64,000 nt of DNA. It comes from Hirudo medicinalis. Its lineage: Eukaryota > Annelida > Clitellata > Hirudinida > Hirudinidae. The position numbers were made by a program, and so were the translations under genes. The stretch is taken from NCBI GenBank assembly GCA_011800805.1, contig MPNW01000157.1, forward strand, positions 160,457-224,456, read 5' to 3'. The notes under the pieces are model-generated. The model was not told the origin of the DNA and made no database searches. It was given only the letters and a program-made list of their open reading frames with translations. Position 1 is the first letter of the stretch, and every line of letters begins with the position of its first letter. Of the stretch, positions 12,201 to 22,464 are shown piece after piece.

Positions 12201-14383
12201 CGTGTGCTTATGATGACTTCACTGATGACGTCACCTGTTGGTGTCCAATGGGATTCACAGGGTACACCTGTCAAACAGGTGATCAACGTTGCATGTAATA
12301 GTACCGAACTGCATATTATTTGCATATCTGCATATCATTATTAACATAATGTGCTCCATTGTTAGCTAACAATGCCTTCTAACAATGGAAAGAAGCCCCC
12401 ATTTACTTCCAGAATTAATTGTTGAGAGAGTCAAACGCCAACTACTGTATGCAATTCGTTGTGATGTGGACTTATCAGCGTTGTAATTATAATATAATTA
12501 TATAAAATAAAAATATAGCGAGCTCCTGCTATCTTGGAAACACTGAATATTCTCCAATGACATGTATTGATGCTTAATAGTATTTAATAGATGCATCTTG
12601 TTCAATATTTGGCACCACTTTTAACCCACTTTAACATTGAGTCTTGTTTCGTATCATTTCACATAAACAATGTAACGCAAAAGTCTTCAAGAACAAATTT
12701 TTATCCCAACTTCTCATTCAAAGCAGATCTTAGATGATAATATTTAAAGTTTCAAATTCTTGGGACACGATTGGATGAGAAAACAAAACTTTTTCACCAG
12801 ATTCGTGCTGAAAGCAATATGTCTGACAGAGCAATGAAGGCTAAGACTGAAAGCATTAAATCTACAAGAGTTCCTTTCAATTATTCATCAAGAAAATTAA
12901 AGCAAATCAATTTTGATGTTCTTATGTTCTGATAAAAAACCACTGAAACAGGAAAGCAGGCCTGACCTGATATTCCTAAAACATAAAATAAATCTAAAGT
13001 TCGAATTATCGTTAGAATGCCAGTTATAAAATGTGTAAAAGTTTTACTGAAGACATGTGTTACTTCTTTTATTAACTCTGCAAACATTCCTTTAGTAGCT
13101 CTAGAAGGGTATTCAATATTTGTTGACAATCTGGGTAACCAGTCACACAGGACAATTGCGTAATTGTCGTGGAACCGACAATTTGATACCAGATGTCATC
13201 AATTTGAAATAATTCAAAATAAAGGACATTTAAATCTTAAGGTTGATTACTTAAGAATTTTTATAATAAATATTGGTTCCTTTAATTCTTCATCAGTCGT
13301 TCCATCGGATGTAATTCCAAGTTTCCAGGGAAATTCCTACTTGAAGTTCATCACCCCACGCATGGATGACGACAGACTGACGATTCAAATGAAACTCAAA
13401 CCTTCATCGGAGAGAGGCATCCTATACTACTTTGGGAAGCATTCGGGACATGGAGACTTTTTGATGCTTAGTCTCAGTGAAGGATTTGTGGAAGTTTCTT
13501 TCAATTTTGGAGGTGGAACAGTATTCCTCAGGTAAATCACCTTTGTTTAAAAAACATGCTTATATTATTTATTCGAAATAGTTTTACAGAATGAATTTAT
13601 AATACAGACTTTTACAATTAATTAATTATCCAATTCAAATCATTGATTTGCATGCAGGTTGCCCGAATGGGTTACGTTCCTGCATACGTTCATGCGGTAA
13701 TGGCAACAGTCGTAATGTGTCGTGTTCGAAACCCAGCCTGTACTGCCGCAAGCGCCCTTGGGAAGGAGCGTTATATAAATGGTTAACAAGAAGCGCCTCT
13801 GCATATGGCGCTATATGAATGAAGTACATTTACATCTTCATTTAATCATTTTCGACCATGTCATTTTTTTTTTGCTGAAATTTGTTATTATCAATTAAAC
13901 AATTTGATTTTATTTCAAGAAGTGGCAAACAACTGAGAATGGGTCGATGGCACATAATTCGAATACGTAAAGAAGGAAAACAAATTGAGTTGATTGTGAA
14001 CTCGAACAACCCTTCTTCAACTTCATCAGCAGGTTCATATGTTGAGTTGACCATGACTTCTGGAAGTTATTATTACATTGGGGGTCATCCAAATCCTGAC
14101 AAAATGCACAAGGACGTCTATGAGGTCGAAAGTTTCAATGGATGTATCCATCATGTCGGTTTATTTTATAGCCATTTTAGCTCGAGAATTATTACAAATT
14201 ATTCACTGGTCATGTTATTCATTTTATCCGAAGGTAATCATTGGAAACAGAAGTCTGAACTTCATGGAGGAAGCGATAGGAGGCAGGAATGTTGGAAGAT
14301 GTGAAGATATTTGTTCAGATGGAGCATGTGCAGAGAATGAAACTTGCTTAGAGGAAGAAAGTGGAAGTTTCAGCTGCATGTGA
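9238..14383 (+). CDS. Secreted EGF/laminin-G domain protein (agrin/perlecan/pikachurin-like)
   Basis: Eight exons join in phase: 9238-9490, 9628-9841, 10999-11143, 11201-11396, 12141-12278, 13297-13531, 13920-14154, 14234-14383, giving 521 residues. Residues 1-24 are a plausible signal peptide (ILINIILIVHCCVL). Order: EGF-like (CxxTGCLNDGRC, then CSCPLSWMGPRC), LamG1 (FDCGGG; FYLGGHPNL; GLVGCIRSLFVDGRRVD), EGF (CFNGGSC; CWCPMGFTGYTC), LamG2 (SFQGNSYLKF; YYYIGGHPNP; EEAIGGRNVGRC), then a partial third EGF. This alternation matches the C-terminal parts of agrin, perlecan and pikachurin (EGFLAM), extracellular matrix proteins whose LG domains bind dystroglycan and other partners. The reading stops after SGSFSCM, one cysteine short of a full EGF; a possible donor (AT|GTGAAC) overlaps this stop, so a further exon is possible. 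The donor of exon 7 (CAT|GTCGGT) is weak. An inserted SINE-like copy lies at 13655-13825. Family membership is firm; exact orthology is not. Confidence 0.8.
10480..10528 (+). repeat. Fragment similar to the 5' LTR start at 51213
   Basis: Inside an intron of the EGF/laminin-G gene, this 49-base stretch (TAAACGACGG, later TATGCCGA, ending TTATTCAG) matches 51213-51260, the start of the proposed Gypsy LTR, with a few mismatches. The similarity stops after TTATTCAG. It is probably a decayed LTR or related element end. Confidence 0.5.
13655..13825 (+). repeat. SINE-like element, copy 1 (tRNA-like head, LINE-like tail)
   Basis: The copy lies in an intron of the EGF/laminin-G gene. It contains GTGTTCGAAACCC (B-box-like), then GCGTTATATAAATGGTTAAC, then GCGCCTCTGCATATGGCGC and TATATGAATGAAG. 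The tail resembles the 3' end of the LINE at 51.05 kb (CACCTCTGACGCTCTGCATA, then CGGCGCC). Related copies occur at 27590-27730, 35505-35660 and 38450-38640 in reverse orientation, and at 38690-38860 in the same orientation. The repeat is seen directly; the SINE label is inference. Confidence 0.65.
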
Positions 14384-15154
14384 ACGTTGTAACAGATTCG
14401 TGTGCAGCTCCAACATGTTTTAATAGTTTAACTGACGCAGATAGTAAGACAAAACATTGTCTCATACATCCTAAAATACACTATCGTTAATGTTTTGACC
14501 TCCAACTGCATGGCACACATGTTCGGCACCCAGCTGTGTACTTCAGCAATGTCCCTTTCAGAATTTTTCTATGAATTTTAATTTCATTTGTTCATTGCGC
14601 AAAACATGTTAATTCTGAAAATGTATGATTGTCCGTAGGGCCTGGCAAGGTCTTAAAATATTCTATTCATTTACGCAAAGTTTACAATGTATGTCTACAT
14701 AATAATATTATTCTTCGATTCGTTACTTACTTAATTACTTCAACCTGCAAATGGATGCTCTACCTTCATCTTGCCATAGGAATATGTTACTGATTCGTCA
14801 TTAAGACGAGATTTATTTTCATCATTTGTAAAACAGGAAATCACGACATTGTTCCACCAAACTAAATTTTACTTAAAAACTGCAACAAGATTTTCGTTCG
14901 AGTCTACATTTGAAGATCTTCCACTCATAAATTTCGTATCCATGTTAAAAATTAAATGATGAATATTGATGTACATTGATATTTATATGTTCATGCCAAA
15001 TATTATGAAAAACTAAAAAAAAAAACAGCTTTTATCTCGATATAGGCTTATGTTATCCAGTATCTGTAATATTTACATTTATAATAGTTTTAATTATTCG
15101 ACTCATCAGGCGATTAATAATTAAAATAATTAAAAGCCACGAGTCGCTTTCATT
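14384..15154. other. Intergenic or 3' flank
   Basis: This lies downstream of the EGF/laminin-G stop. A short stretch near 14395-14450 could encode cysteine-containing residues (SCAAPTCFNS) and might be a further EGF exon, but I cannot connect it by clean splice sites. Nothing else is recognised. Confidence 0.3.
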
Positions 15155-15342
15155 TCAAAAGGCTGTAAAAGAATTTTTTAATTCCTTTATTAAGAAAAAT
15201 GCCTCTTGCGCTGGCCAGAAGTCCCCATTGAACCTCCGTTCGCCCTTCCACCACGATGAGGTGCAGGGAGGACTTTGGGAGGGACGAGGTGAGGTGGGGC
15301 TGGATGATTGATTGTGGTGGTGACACGGATGAGTGATTTTGA
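15155..15342 (-). CDS. Candidate 3'-terminal exon of the SYD-1 gene
   Basis: On the minus strand an acceptor (GTTAACAG|TC) at 15342 opens a frame rich in Ser/Pro/Thr (NQSSSPTSPRPSQSPP) that runs to a stop at 15155. The last firm SYD-1 exon ends in phase 1 at 17178, and this exon needs exactly two bases before its first full codon, so the phases fit. No homology supports the tail, the intron would be 1.8 kb, and two other endings are possible (see the SYD-1 entry). Confidence 0.3.
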
Positions 15343-15472
15343 CTGTTAACATAAACATCAACGACAATCTTGGCCAAAATAAAATAATAACACAAAAGAG
15401 AAACCACAAGACCATTGCGTAACATGCAACATAACTTAACATTGTGAAGGAAGCAGAATGCTCACTTAACAC

Positions 15473-17160
15473 TCAATAAAGTCATTACACCTATTTCGTA
15501 TTCACGTTCAGGTTCTTCTGCTTGCATGAAACTTGTAAACTGTTATATATTGTTAGTTAACATTTAAATCCTGTCAGGTTTTTAAGTTTTATCCTTGATT
15601 CCATCAGAAAAAATAACTAAAATATATAAATAACAAAGAATTTATAATAAATTAATGACAAATAATGACTCCAATTTAACAAATAATTAGACCTTGCTTT
15701 CGCTTCTACCCTTTTGTCCTGCAATTTCAGATAATTTTCAATTTGAAAATTTAACATTGCGTGAAAATTACATTTTGTGGTCAAAAGTAGTGTTGAACTT
15801 TTCTTTCAGTTTCACTGAAAATTATTGAAACAGAATCTTATTAAATGGCACTTTCAAGTAGAGATTACATTTCGACAAAAATTTTATCGGCAACTCCAGT
15901 TTTCGGCATTTCATGCGATACATGTTATCAATAACTATTTTTTCTGAGCTTCAAAGCTTAGTCACCCGTTTTTACCGCCTCTGAACTTTTTCTCGGTGAC
16001 CTGCTTCTGTTTCAGTATCCACAAATCCCTCTCTTCGTTAGGTGATCGCCACGTTTTATATTCGCTTTGTCTTAGCCTGTTTTAACGTCATTGTTGTTCC
16101 AAATGGAGGTTGATCATATTGAAGTTGAGTTCTTTTGCTTCTGCCATGTTAGCAATTATGTTCGTATTTAAAGCTGATTTCTACTCAAATCCTCTGAAGA
16201 TTAATACATCAACATTTAAAACTTGACATGAAGGAACTGAAACATCTGAAATTTTTTATTTAGTGTTTCAGCACACAACAACGTATTAAACATTCTTTTA
16301 TTGATTTCTCACTTTGAATTCGTTTTAGTGAAGTTACAACTCCAACACGACATTTATTTCCTTGCAAAACACTTTTAAATTATCTTAATGACTAAAACTT
16401 AGCTTTTTCTATTCTTCACCGATTCGAAAAAAATACGCAAAGGACAGGATTGTTTAAAAGTAAAATTAACTTATGAGGATCTTGTTTTATGAATGAAAGC
16501 TACGCATGACACGGATTGAAACTAAAGTAGAAAATTTTCTAGACAGAACAAACAAAACACTAACTCTGCTACATACCGTATACATTCATTCTACGAAATT
16601 AACTAAGAAAATTGTCTAGATCAATCTTGTTCTTACAAAAATACTTATTCACCACGACTGGGTAAAAGCCAATTGGTTGATTATTTGAGCATTCTTGACA
16701 AGCGACGTCGGGAATTGAATGAAACTAAGTTTGGAGTCAACCTAATTTGGAGGTGCAGCGTTTCAAACAGTTCGGTTATTGTGGTTGTCAAGTGTTTCCG
16801 TAAACAACATAATAAATACGAAATGACCGATTGTGTGCAACGATGATATGTCGGGGTTGGCAGAACAGAAATTGACTAAAACAGGTGATGCTCTGAAATT
16901 TCTACGACTTGGGAGATAATGCGCTCCTTCTTTTGCCAAGTCAAATACAAGCGGAAAACTTTCAAATTTCGAAAATAACGTGAAAAATACTTGTGGAATA
17001 ATTCTAAATTAGAATTACGTCAAACGAGAAGATTTAGGTTAGTTTCGACTGATGGGTCCAATGTTCCTGAGACAAATCCTCAACCTTCTCCCTTGTGCTC
17101 TGCGTGGAAGTTTGACCTGAACACGAGCTGATTTCAATGACAAGTTCCAACTTATTGAAG
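15473..17160. other. Intergenic or intron
   Basis: This is AT-rich sequence between the candidate SYD-1 terminal exon and the last firm SYD-1 exon. On the minus strand 17163-17030 has a 42-codon open stretch one base out of frame with the upstream exon. Otherwise nothing is recognised. Confidence 0.35.
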
Positions 17161-17177
17161 TCATCTTTGCGAGTTAC

Positions 17178-20100
17178 CTCCGCTAACACCGGATTCCTGC
17201 CAAATATCGAGGAGACACCGTAGAAGTTCTGCCTGCTTGTCGAAGTCCATGTTGACTTTGATGTCGTCGAGAGCAGGGCAGATAAGCGCAGGTCCCAAGC
17301 AGATACCCAGTTGTTGAGTCGTCATTTTGTTTATTTCCAACTTCATTGCTACTCTCTTCAGGTGATCCAACATGAACGCCAAAGTATCCTAGAAATATGA
17401 ACAGAAATGTTTAATGTCTCTGACGAAAAATGAAAACCGAAATCTTATCGAACGATCATGGGAAATGCAATAAGTGTTCTAAAGGACCTGGTTGACCCTT
17501 GGTAGGCATTCCAATATCCCCAGCATCAGTTGTGTGTTTCCTTCGAAGTCTCCGGGCATCTGAACACTCAGAGCATCCAGGAGCATTTCATACAAAGAGT
17601 TTGAACAAAGAGGTTCCGGAAGTTCTTTGAAGTAATCTCTAAGCACACCTGCAATTTTTATTTCGCGTTCATTTTTTCTAATGACCGACAATCATTCTTC
17701 AAGTGGTAATTTAAGACGAAAGATGTTCAATGAACGCTCGTTATGCCATTTTATGTCATTTTATGCCATGTTACGCACAAATGAAGCAATCATGCGACTT
17801 CCTTAACAATCAATGTCACTCCGAAATGGAGGCATTTCAAGTTTAATCGAGATATTTTGGAAGAGAAACACAAAATTATTATTTTGACCGGAAAGAATTT
17901 ACAAGCAAAAAATCAATTTGCGAAAAGTTCCATTGAACGACATCAATTCGTCCTCATTTCCTATTTTAACGAGCAGATTATATTGCCCTATTCACTTCCT
18001 TCATCGAAGCACGTTATCTTCTCGGCCAACATTGAAAATGGTTTATTTTATTTATGAAAAAAATAAGAAGAAAATTGACATTTCATGATACGTGAGAGGA
18101 GGTGGTTGCGTGGTAGGATTAAGGAGGGCGTGATTGCCAAGGTTTGCAAACCACTGAAGGAGCTACGAGAAAAAATATTTCATGGAATGAATTCAATTTC
18201 AAAACAATCTTGTTTGTTGTCTGTTTGATGGTTTGGATGAAAAGTTATAAATTGGAAAGCAATTGGTTGTAAAGTAAAAAGATGGATTTAATTTCCTCGT
18301 GCATGAGGCGTGAAGAAATGTCTTCTCCATTGCAAGAGTTTTCAACATTTTTATAACTCAGACCTGCCTGGCCAAGACCCAGCTGCCGCAAGAAATCAAT
18401 AGGACAGCTAGCCGGAAAAATATTCGAATTCTTTTGTGGTGGCGCTGCCTTAAAATCATTCGCTTTTAATCGATCTTAATTCATTCAAATGATCAATCAC
18501 TTAGTATCAATCACTTTCTGACGATCAGTGAGATATTTTAATCAGTTCAGATGGCTATGGTTCGTGGATTGTACGAATGGTCTTGAGTCTATTTATACTT
18601 GATTACAAATAATTACTTGAGTGGGCTTCGAATGGAAATTGTGAATTTCGTGAATTAAATTAATATTCAGAACATTTGAAAGCAGAGGTATCAAATACTC
18701 TGGAGAGGAGATTTGAGAGCAGTTTCTCGTTTCTGTTTGGACTGACCAATTAGAATATGACTCACTTGTGAGGACATTCACATCGGACACTCCATCCGCA
18801 GAGAGATCCACCAAGCGAACATTTTTCTCAAACTCTTCCTTCAGTTGTTGTTTTCTTCTCGTAGAGCCACTCAATCTGTACAGTCCCAGTTGTCCGACTC
18901 CCCTTCGTTCGATCTCCCTCACGCACCTTTGAACCAACAGGGGAACGTTGGACCCCGACCTCTCCCTCTGAACGATTTCTTTCAAATCGACTCCAAATAC
19001 ATTCGCCTTGTTCGACTGTGAACGAGAAAATGTGGCCGAAACGTTTGTGAATGAAATTTCAACATAAAGAGTTCCTTTCGGATCGAGTTTTATTGCAAGT
19101 TTTATAACTTTGGGATTGCTAGGTTGCTGGTTATTGCTCTCGTTGGGCTCAGCTTGAGAGGCAAGCACTTGTGCCACCGGTGCAGCGGCTGTGAAACAAA
19201 GTTGATGCCTCGTGTCAGGGTCCCAACTGTAGACGAGAAATTGAACCTTCTGAAGCCGGACGACGTCAATATCAAATTGTTCGTCCCAATCGAAGTTCAG
19301 GGCACCCGTCCTCACCATGGTTCGTGCTACGGGCATGGAGTCGATCTCCACCACACAATACAAATCACGGAGTGCAGTTTTGGTCGACTTGAGCCCATGG
19401 CCGCAGAGGATGTTGATTTTTAAACTGCCAGTTACAGGCACACACGCATCTGACGCTTCTGAAGGACAGTTGACAAACTGTTCCGTCTGAATCTTTATTG
19501 GAATTCGTGAAAGTTGGTTGCCTCTGCTCTTGGAAGCCGTGTTTGCGCTCTTCGAAGATGCGTGTGAGATTGAGCCAGAAGTTGGAGCGTTGGTTGCTGA
19601 GGTAGTCGGTATGGAAGCGGTGTGCACTTTGGCCTTTTGGGGCTGAGGTAGATTTGAACGGTGCCTCATTGTGGCCGATTGTCTCGATGATTTTGAAAAT
19701 GGAACGTCTGAAGAAATCCAACTTCCAAGCCTGTTGTCCAGTTTTTGGGGATAAGAAAAGTCTGACGGGCCCTCCATCTGATAGGTTTTGTAATCTATCA
19801 ACGAATCGGTACTAAGTTTGCGAGTCAAGCGATAATTGGGCAATGGCTGTTGGGACATGCTATACTGATTGACAGCATTGGGTATGGTTTCGTTATTGTA
19901 TTGAAGAAGTTGTCTATTCAACCAGAGATTGTAGTCATCTTGAGGCATAGGCATGCTTATCGATGAGGCCTGTTGGTAGGGAGTTCCAATCAGCTTTTGT
20001 GTCGCAGGACTAAACTGCGTCTCCCCGTACAAGCCTAATGAGCTCAGATCAGCAAAGGATCCTGCGGAAATTGTCATAAATTATAATGATTAATTAGTTG

Positions 20101-21285
20101 ATAGAATTATATTTTATTCACCAGATGTTCTCTTCCTGAGAAGACTTGAAGCCCGTGAAAGTGTCATACTCTTAAGCATGGCTTGATTTCGCTCCATTTC
20201 ACTAGAAACTCCACCCATCTGAAAGGCAAAGAAAATGTTGAAGTCATTATTTTTAACGAGCATTTGTTTTCTAAAAATATTTCTACTTGGTTAGTGAAAT
20301 TTCTGTATCTGTTCTTGGACTTTTGGTATCGTGGCGTGGCTTCGGAATCAGAGTTATACTGATCAATCTGGCAAACTCTGCCGTTTGGCATGACTCGAGT
20401 GGACTGTGGAATTCTCGTTGAAGCCACCAGCGACGTTCTGTCTAAGGTTGGATCCATCATGCGACCAGTATCACTCACGATGACTCTGCCGTCCATCCAG
20501 TCGTGTCCTCGATAGAGAGAGGTCCGATCCATCGTGCAGTACATCTGGTCAGAAGGAGTTCGACGATGCTGTCCAAACTGTGTGACCATCTGCTGCGAAA
20601 ATATATCACCTTCTTGGGGATAGTCGGGATGCGCCTGTTGGATTCGAGTTGGAGAATATGCAGAAAATTGTTGAGGGAAATGAAGATTACTTGAAGCTTC
20701 TATCGCCAGCTGCCTCGGAGAGAGACTCTGCATGGGAGTAGAACTCATCTGAGTAACGTTGTACCTCGGGTTTGTATTGTAGGCTTCTTGAACGTCGCCA
20801 CAACTCAACATCATCTGCTTATCGGGCTGTCTTGAGTACAAGTCGCTGGTGAGGAGCCTCTCTTGTGCTCGTTCATCAACGGACATGTCCGAGTAGGAAG
20901 AAGAGTTGAAACCACTCTTGAGGACCACAACGGGTTGCCTGCCCTCTCGTTCCGCCTGCTCTCTCGGTGAGATGACCTCGGCATGTTCGACTTGATTGCA
21001 GGATTTGTAATTCCTGCTGACTCTGATGGTCAGCACTAACCTCCTTGCTATCGACATGAGGATGACCACATCGTCAAGACTCATGCGTTGGACGTCAATT
21101 GAGTTGACGTTCAGTATCTCATCGTTGACTCTCAGCAAGTTGTTCTTGGCAACAACACTTCCCTGGGCAATCCTCGATACAAACACACCACTCCATCGGT
21201 CGACTCCGTTACCTTCGCGGATGTAGAAACCCAGTGTCTGGCCTGGTTGCTTGATGATTTCAACAGTTTGAACTTGATCATCCAT
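17178..21285 (-). CDS. syd-1: SYD-1: PDZ-C2-RhoGAP synapse assembly protein
   Basis: SYD-1 acts at active zones to assemble presynaptic release sites. Exons: 21285-20287, 20218-20122, 20061-18766, 17648-17488, 17388-17178 (at least 921 residues, all phases consistent). Start ATG at 21285 (MDDQVQTVEIIKQPGQ). PDZ at residues about 5-95 with carboxylate-binding loop LGFYIREG. A long Ser/Gln-rich linker follows, then C2 at about 575-705 (LKINILCGHGLKS, YCVVEIDSMPVARTMV), then RhoGAP at about 725-920. The catalytic arginine segment GQLGLYRLSGSTRRK is present, with VLRDYFKELPEPL, LGICLGPALI and LLRCLLDIWQ. Invertebrate SYD-1 has the N-terminal PDZ; vertebrate SYDE1/2 do not. The C-terminus is unresolved: the last exon may read through to a stop at 17161, splice to the candidate exon at 15342, or be frameshifted into the open stretch just downstream. 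A first non-coding exon may lie upstream. Confidence 0.9.
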
Positions 21286-22464
21286 GTCAACACGAGAGTA
21301 CTGACCAAACGGAGGAAATGTTCATAAAAATAACAACAAATTTCGACTCATATCATCTCTCCAAAGGCGATGTAAAGGTTCGTAGTGCCAACGAGAAAGC
21401 AGTAAATATATCCTAGACGTCCATCGCCAACGTTACAAAAGAAATAAGTTTTGTGTGCTTTACGTTCTTAAGTTCTTTAGATATAGTAGTCTTTTAACTA
21501 GCAAACATAATGACGACTGGCACTTCCAGAGCTGACGGACATTAGTCATCGAGTTGTTGCCATCTTCGTAGTCGTCATCGTTTCCGCACACTCGCATCAG
21601 TGGGCCATGCTGTCAACAACATGATAAACATGCGCAGATCCGGCTGGCTTCAAGTCCAGCATGCATCAACGCAGCTACTCGAGTCACAACAGCCAAGCAA
21701 CAAATGCAACGATGCCGCGTCGAGACATGGGGAGTCCCCACATCGCAAGCATCCTTCCACACGGAGCGATTATCTCTCTTCAGACAACTGGCGTGCTTTT
21801 CGCGGCTTTGGTCGACACTAGAATAGTGAGGCATTGTCACCGCACCTTTGGTTAGCTGATAAAACACCTAAATTCTACTTGATAAAATATCTTCATCTCT
21901 TTTTATCACCCCCTCTCCCATTCCAAGGCACTTGAAATCAGCACCAAATTACTCAAAGTTTGGCTCAATATATAATGTTTAACATAAGTACCTCCACTTT
22001 TACTCTTTCGTGAAATCGAGAAATGATACGTTATCTCATATCATTTTCGACTTGAAATCATAAACACGAAGTATGATTCTTTCGTAAATGTTGTAGTATC
22101 ACACGTCGGACCAGCCATTCATACCACCAAGAGTTAAAATGAACCGAAATTAGGATTCTACGTGGAGATTAACCTACCAACAATCGATTGAACTCCAGAC
22201 CAATGAGGTCTCCTCACCAGATTCACAGAAATTTCAGCACAAAGCCCTCCCCAGCAACAGATTGCAATAAGTAATCACGGTAACTTTTAGAACAACGCAG
22301 GAGACTTAAAACCAGCAAGCAGTAATGCTAGCTCAAAGTTTTCTACAACTTGAAGAACCAATAATTAACTACGAAACATTGTTAAATAAGAATTTGATTT
22401 TTTTTAAACCAGCTTTTATGATATTGGCCTGAAATTAAATAGTCCAATCACCATCATCATTTAT
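21286..22464. other. Intergenic between SYD-1 and SBP2
   Basis: It holds the presumed 5' region of SYD-1 and the 3' flank of the SBP2 gene. Open frames on both strands around 21600-21860 overlap each other and show no family features, so I do not call them. Base composition is less AT-rich at 21540-21800. Confidence 0.4.

Noticed and set aside
15155..15472. Minus-strand ORF with a hydrophobic start resembling a membrane protein
   Set aside because: The hydrophobic part precedes a good splice acceptor and is AT-rich intron-like sequence; only the part after the acceptor was kept as a candidate SYD-1 exon.
21600..21867. Overlapping ORFs on both strands
   Set aside because: They mirror each other in a locally GC-richer stretch, show no family features, and have no splice or context support.
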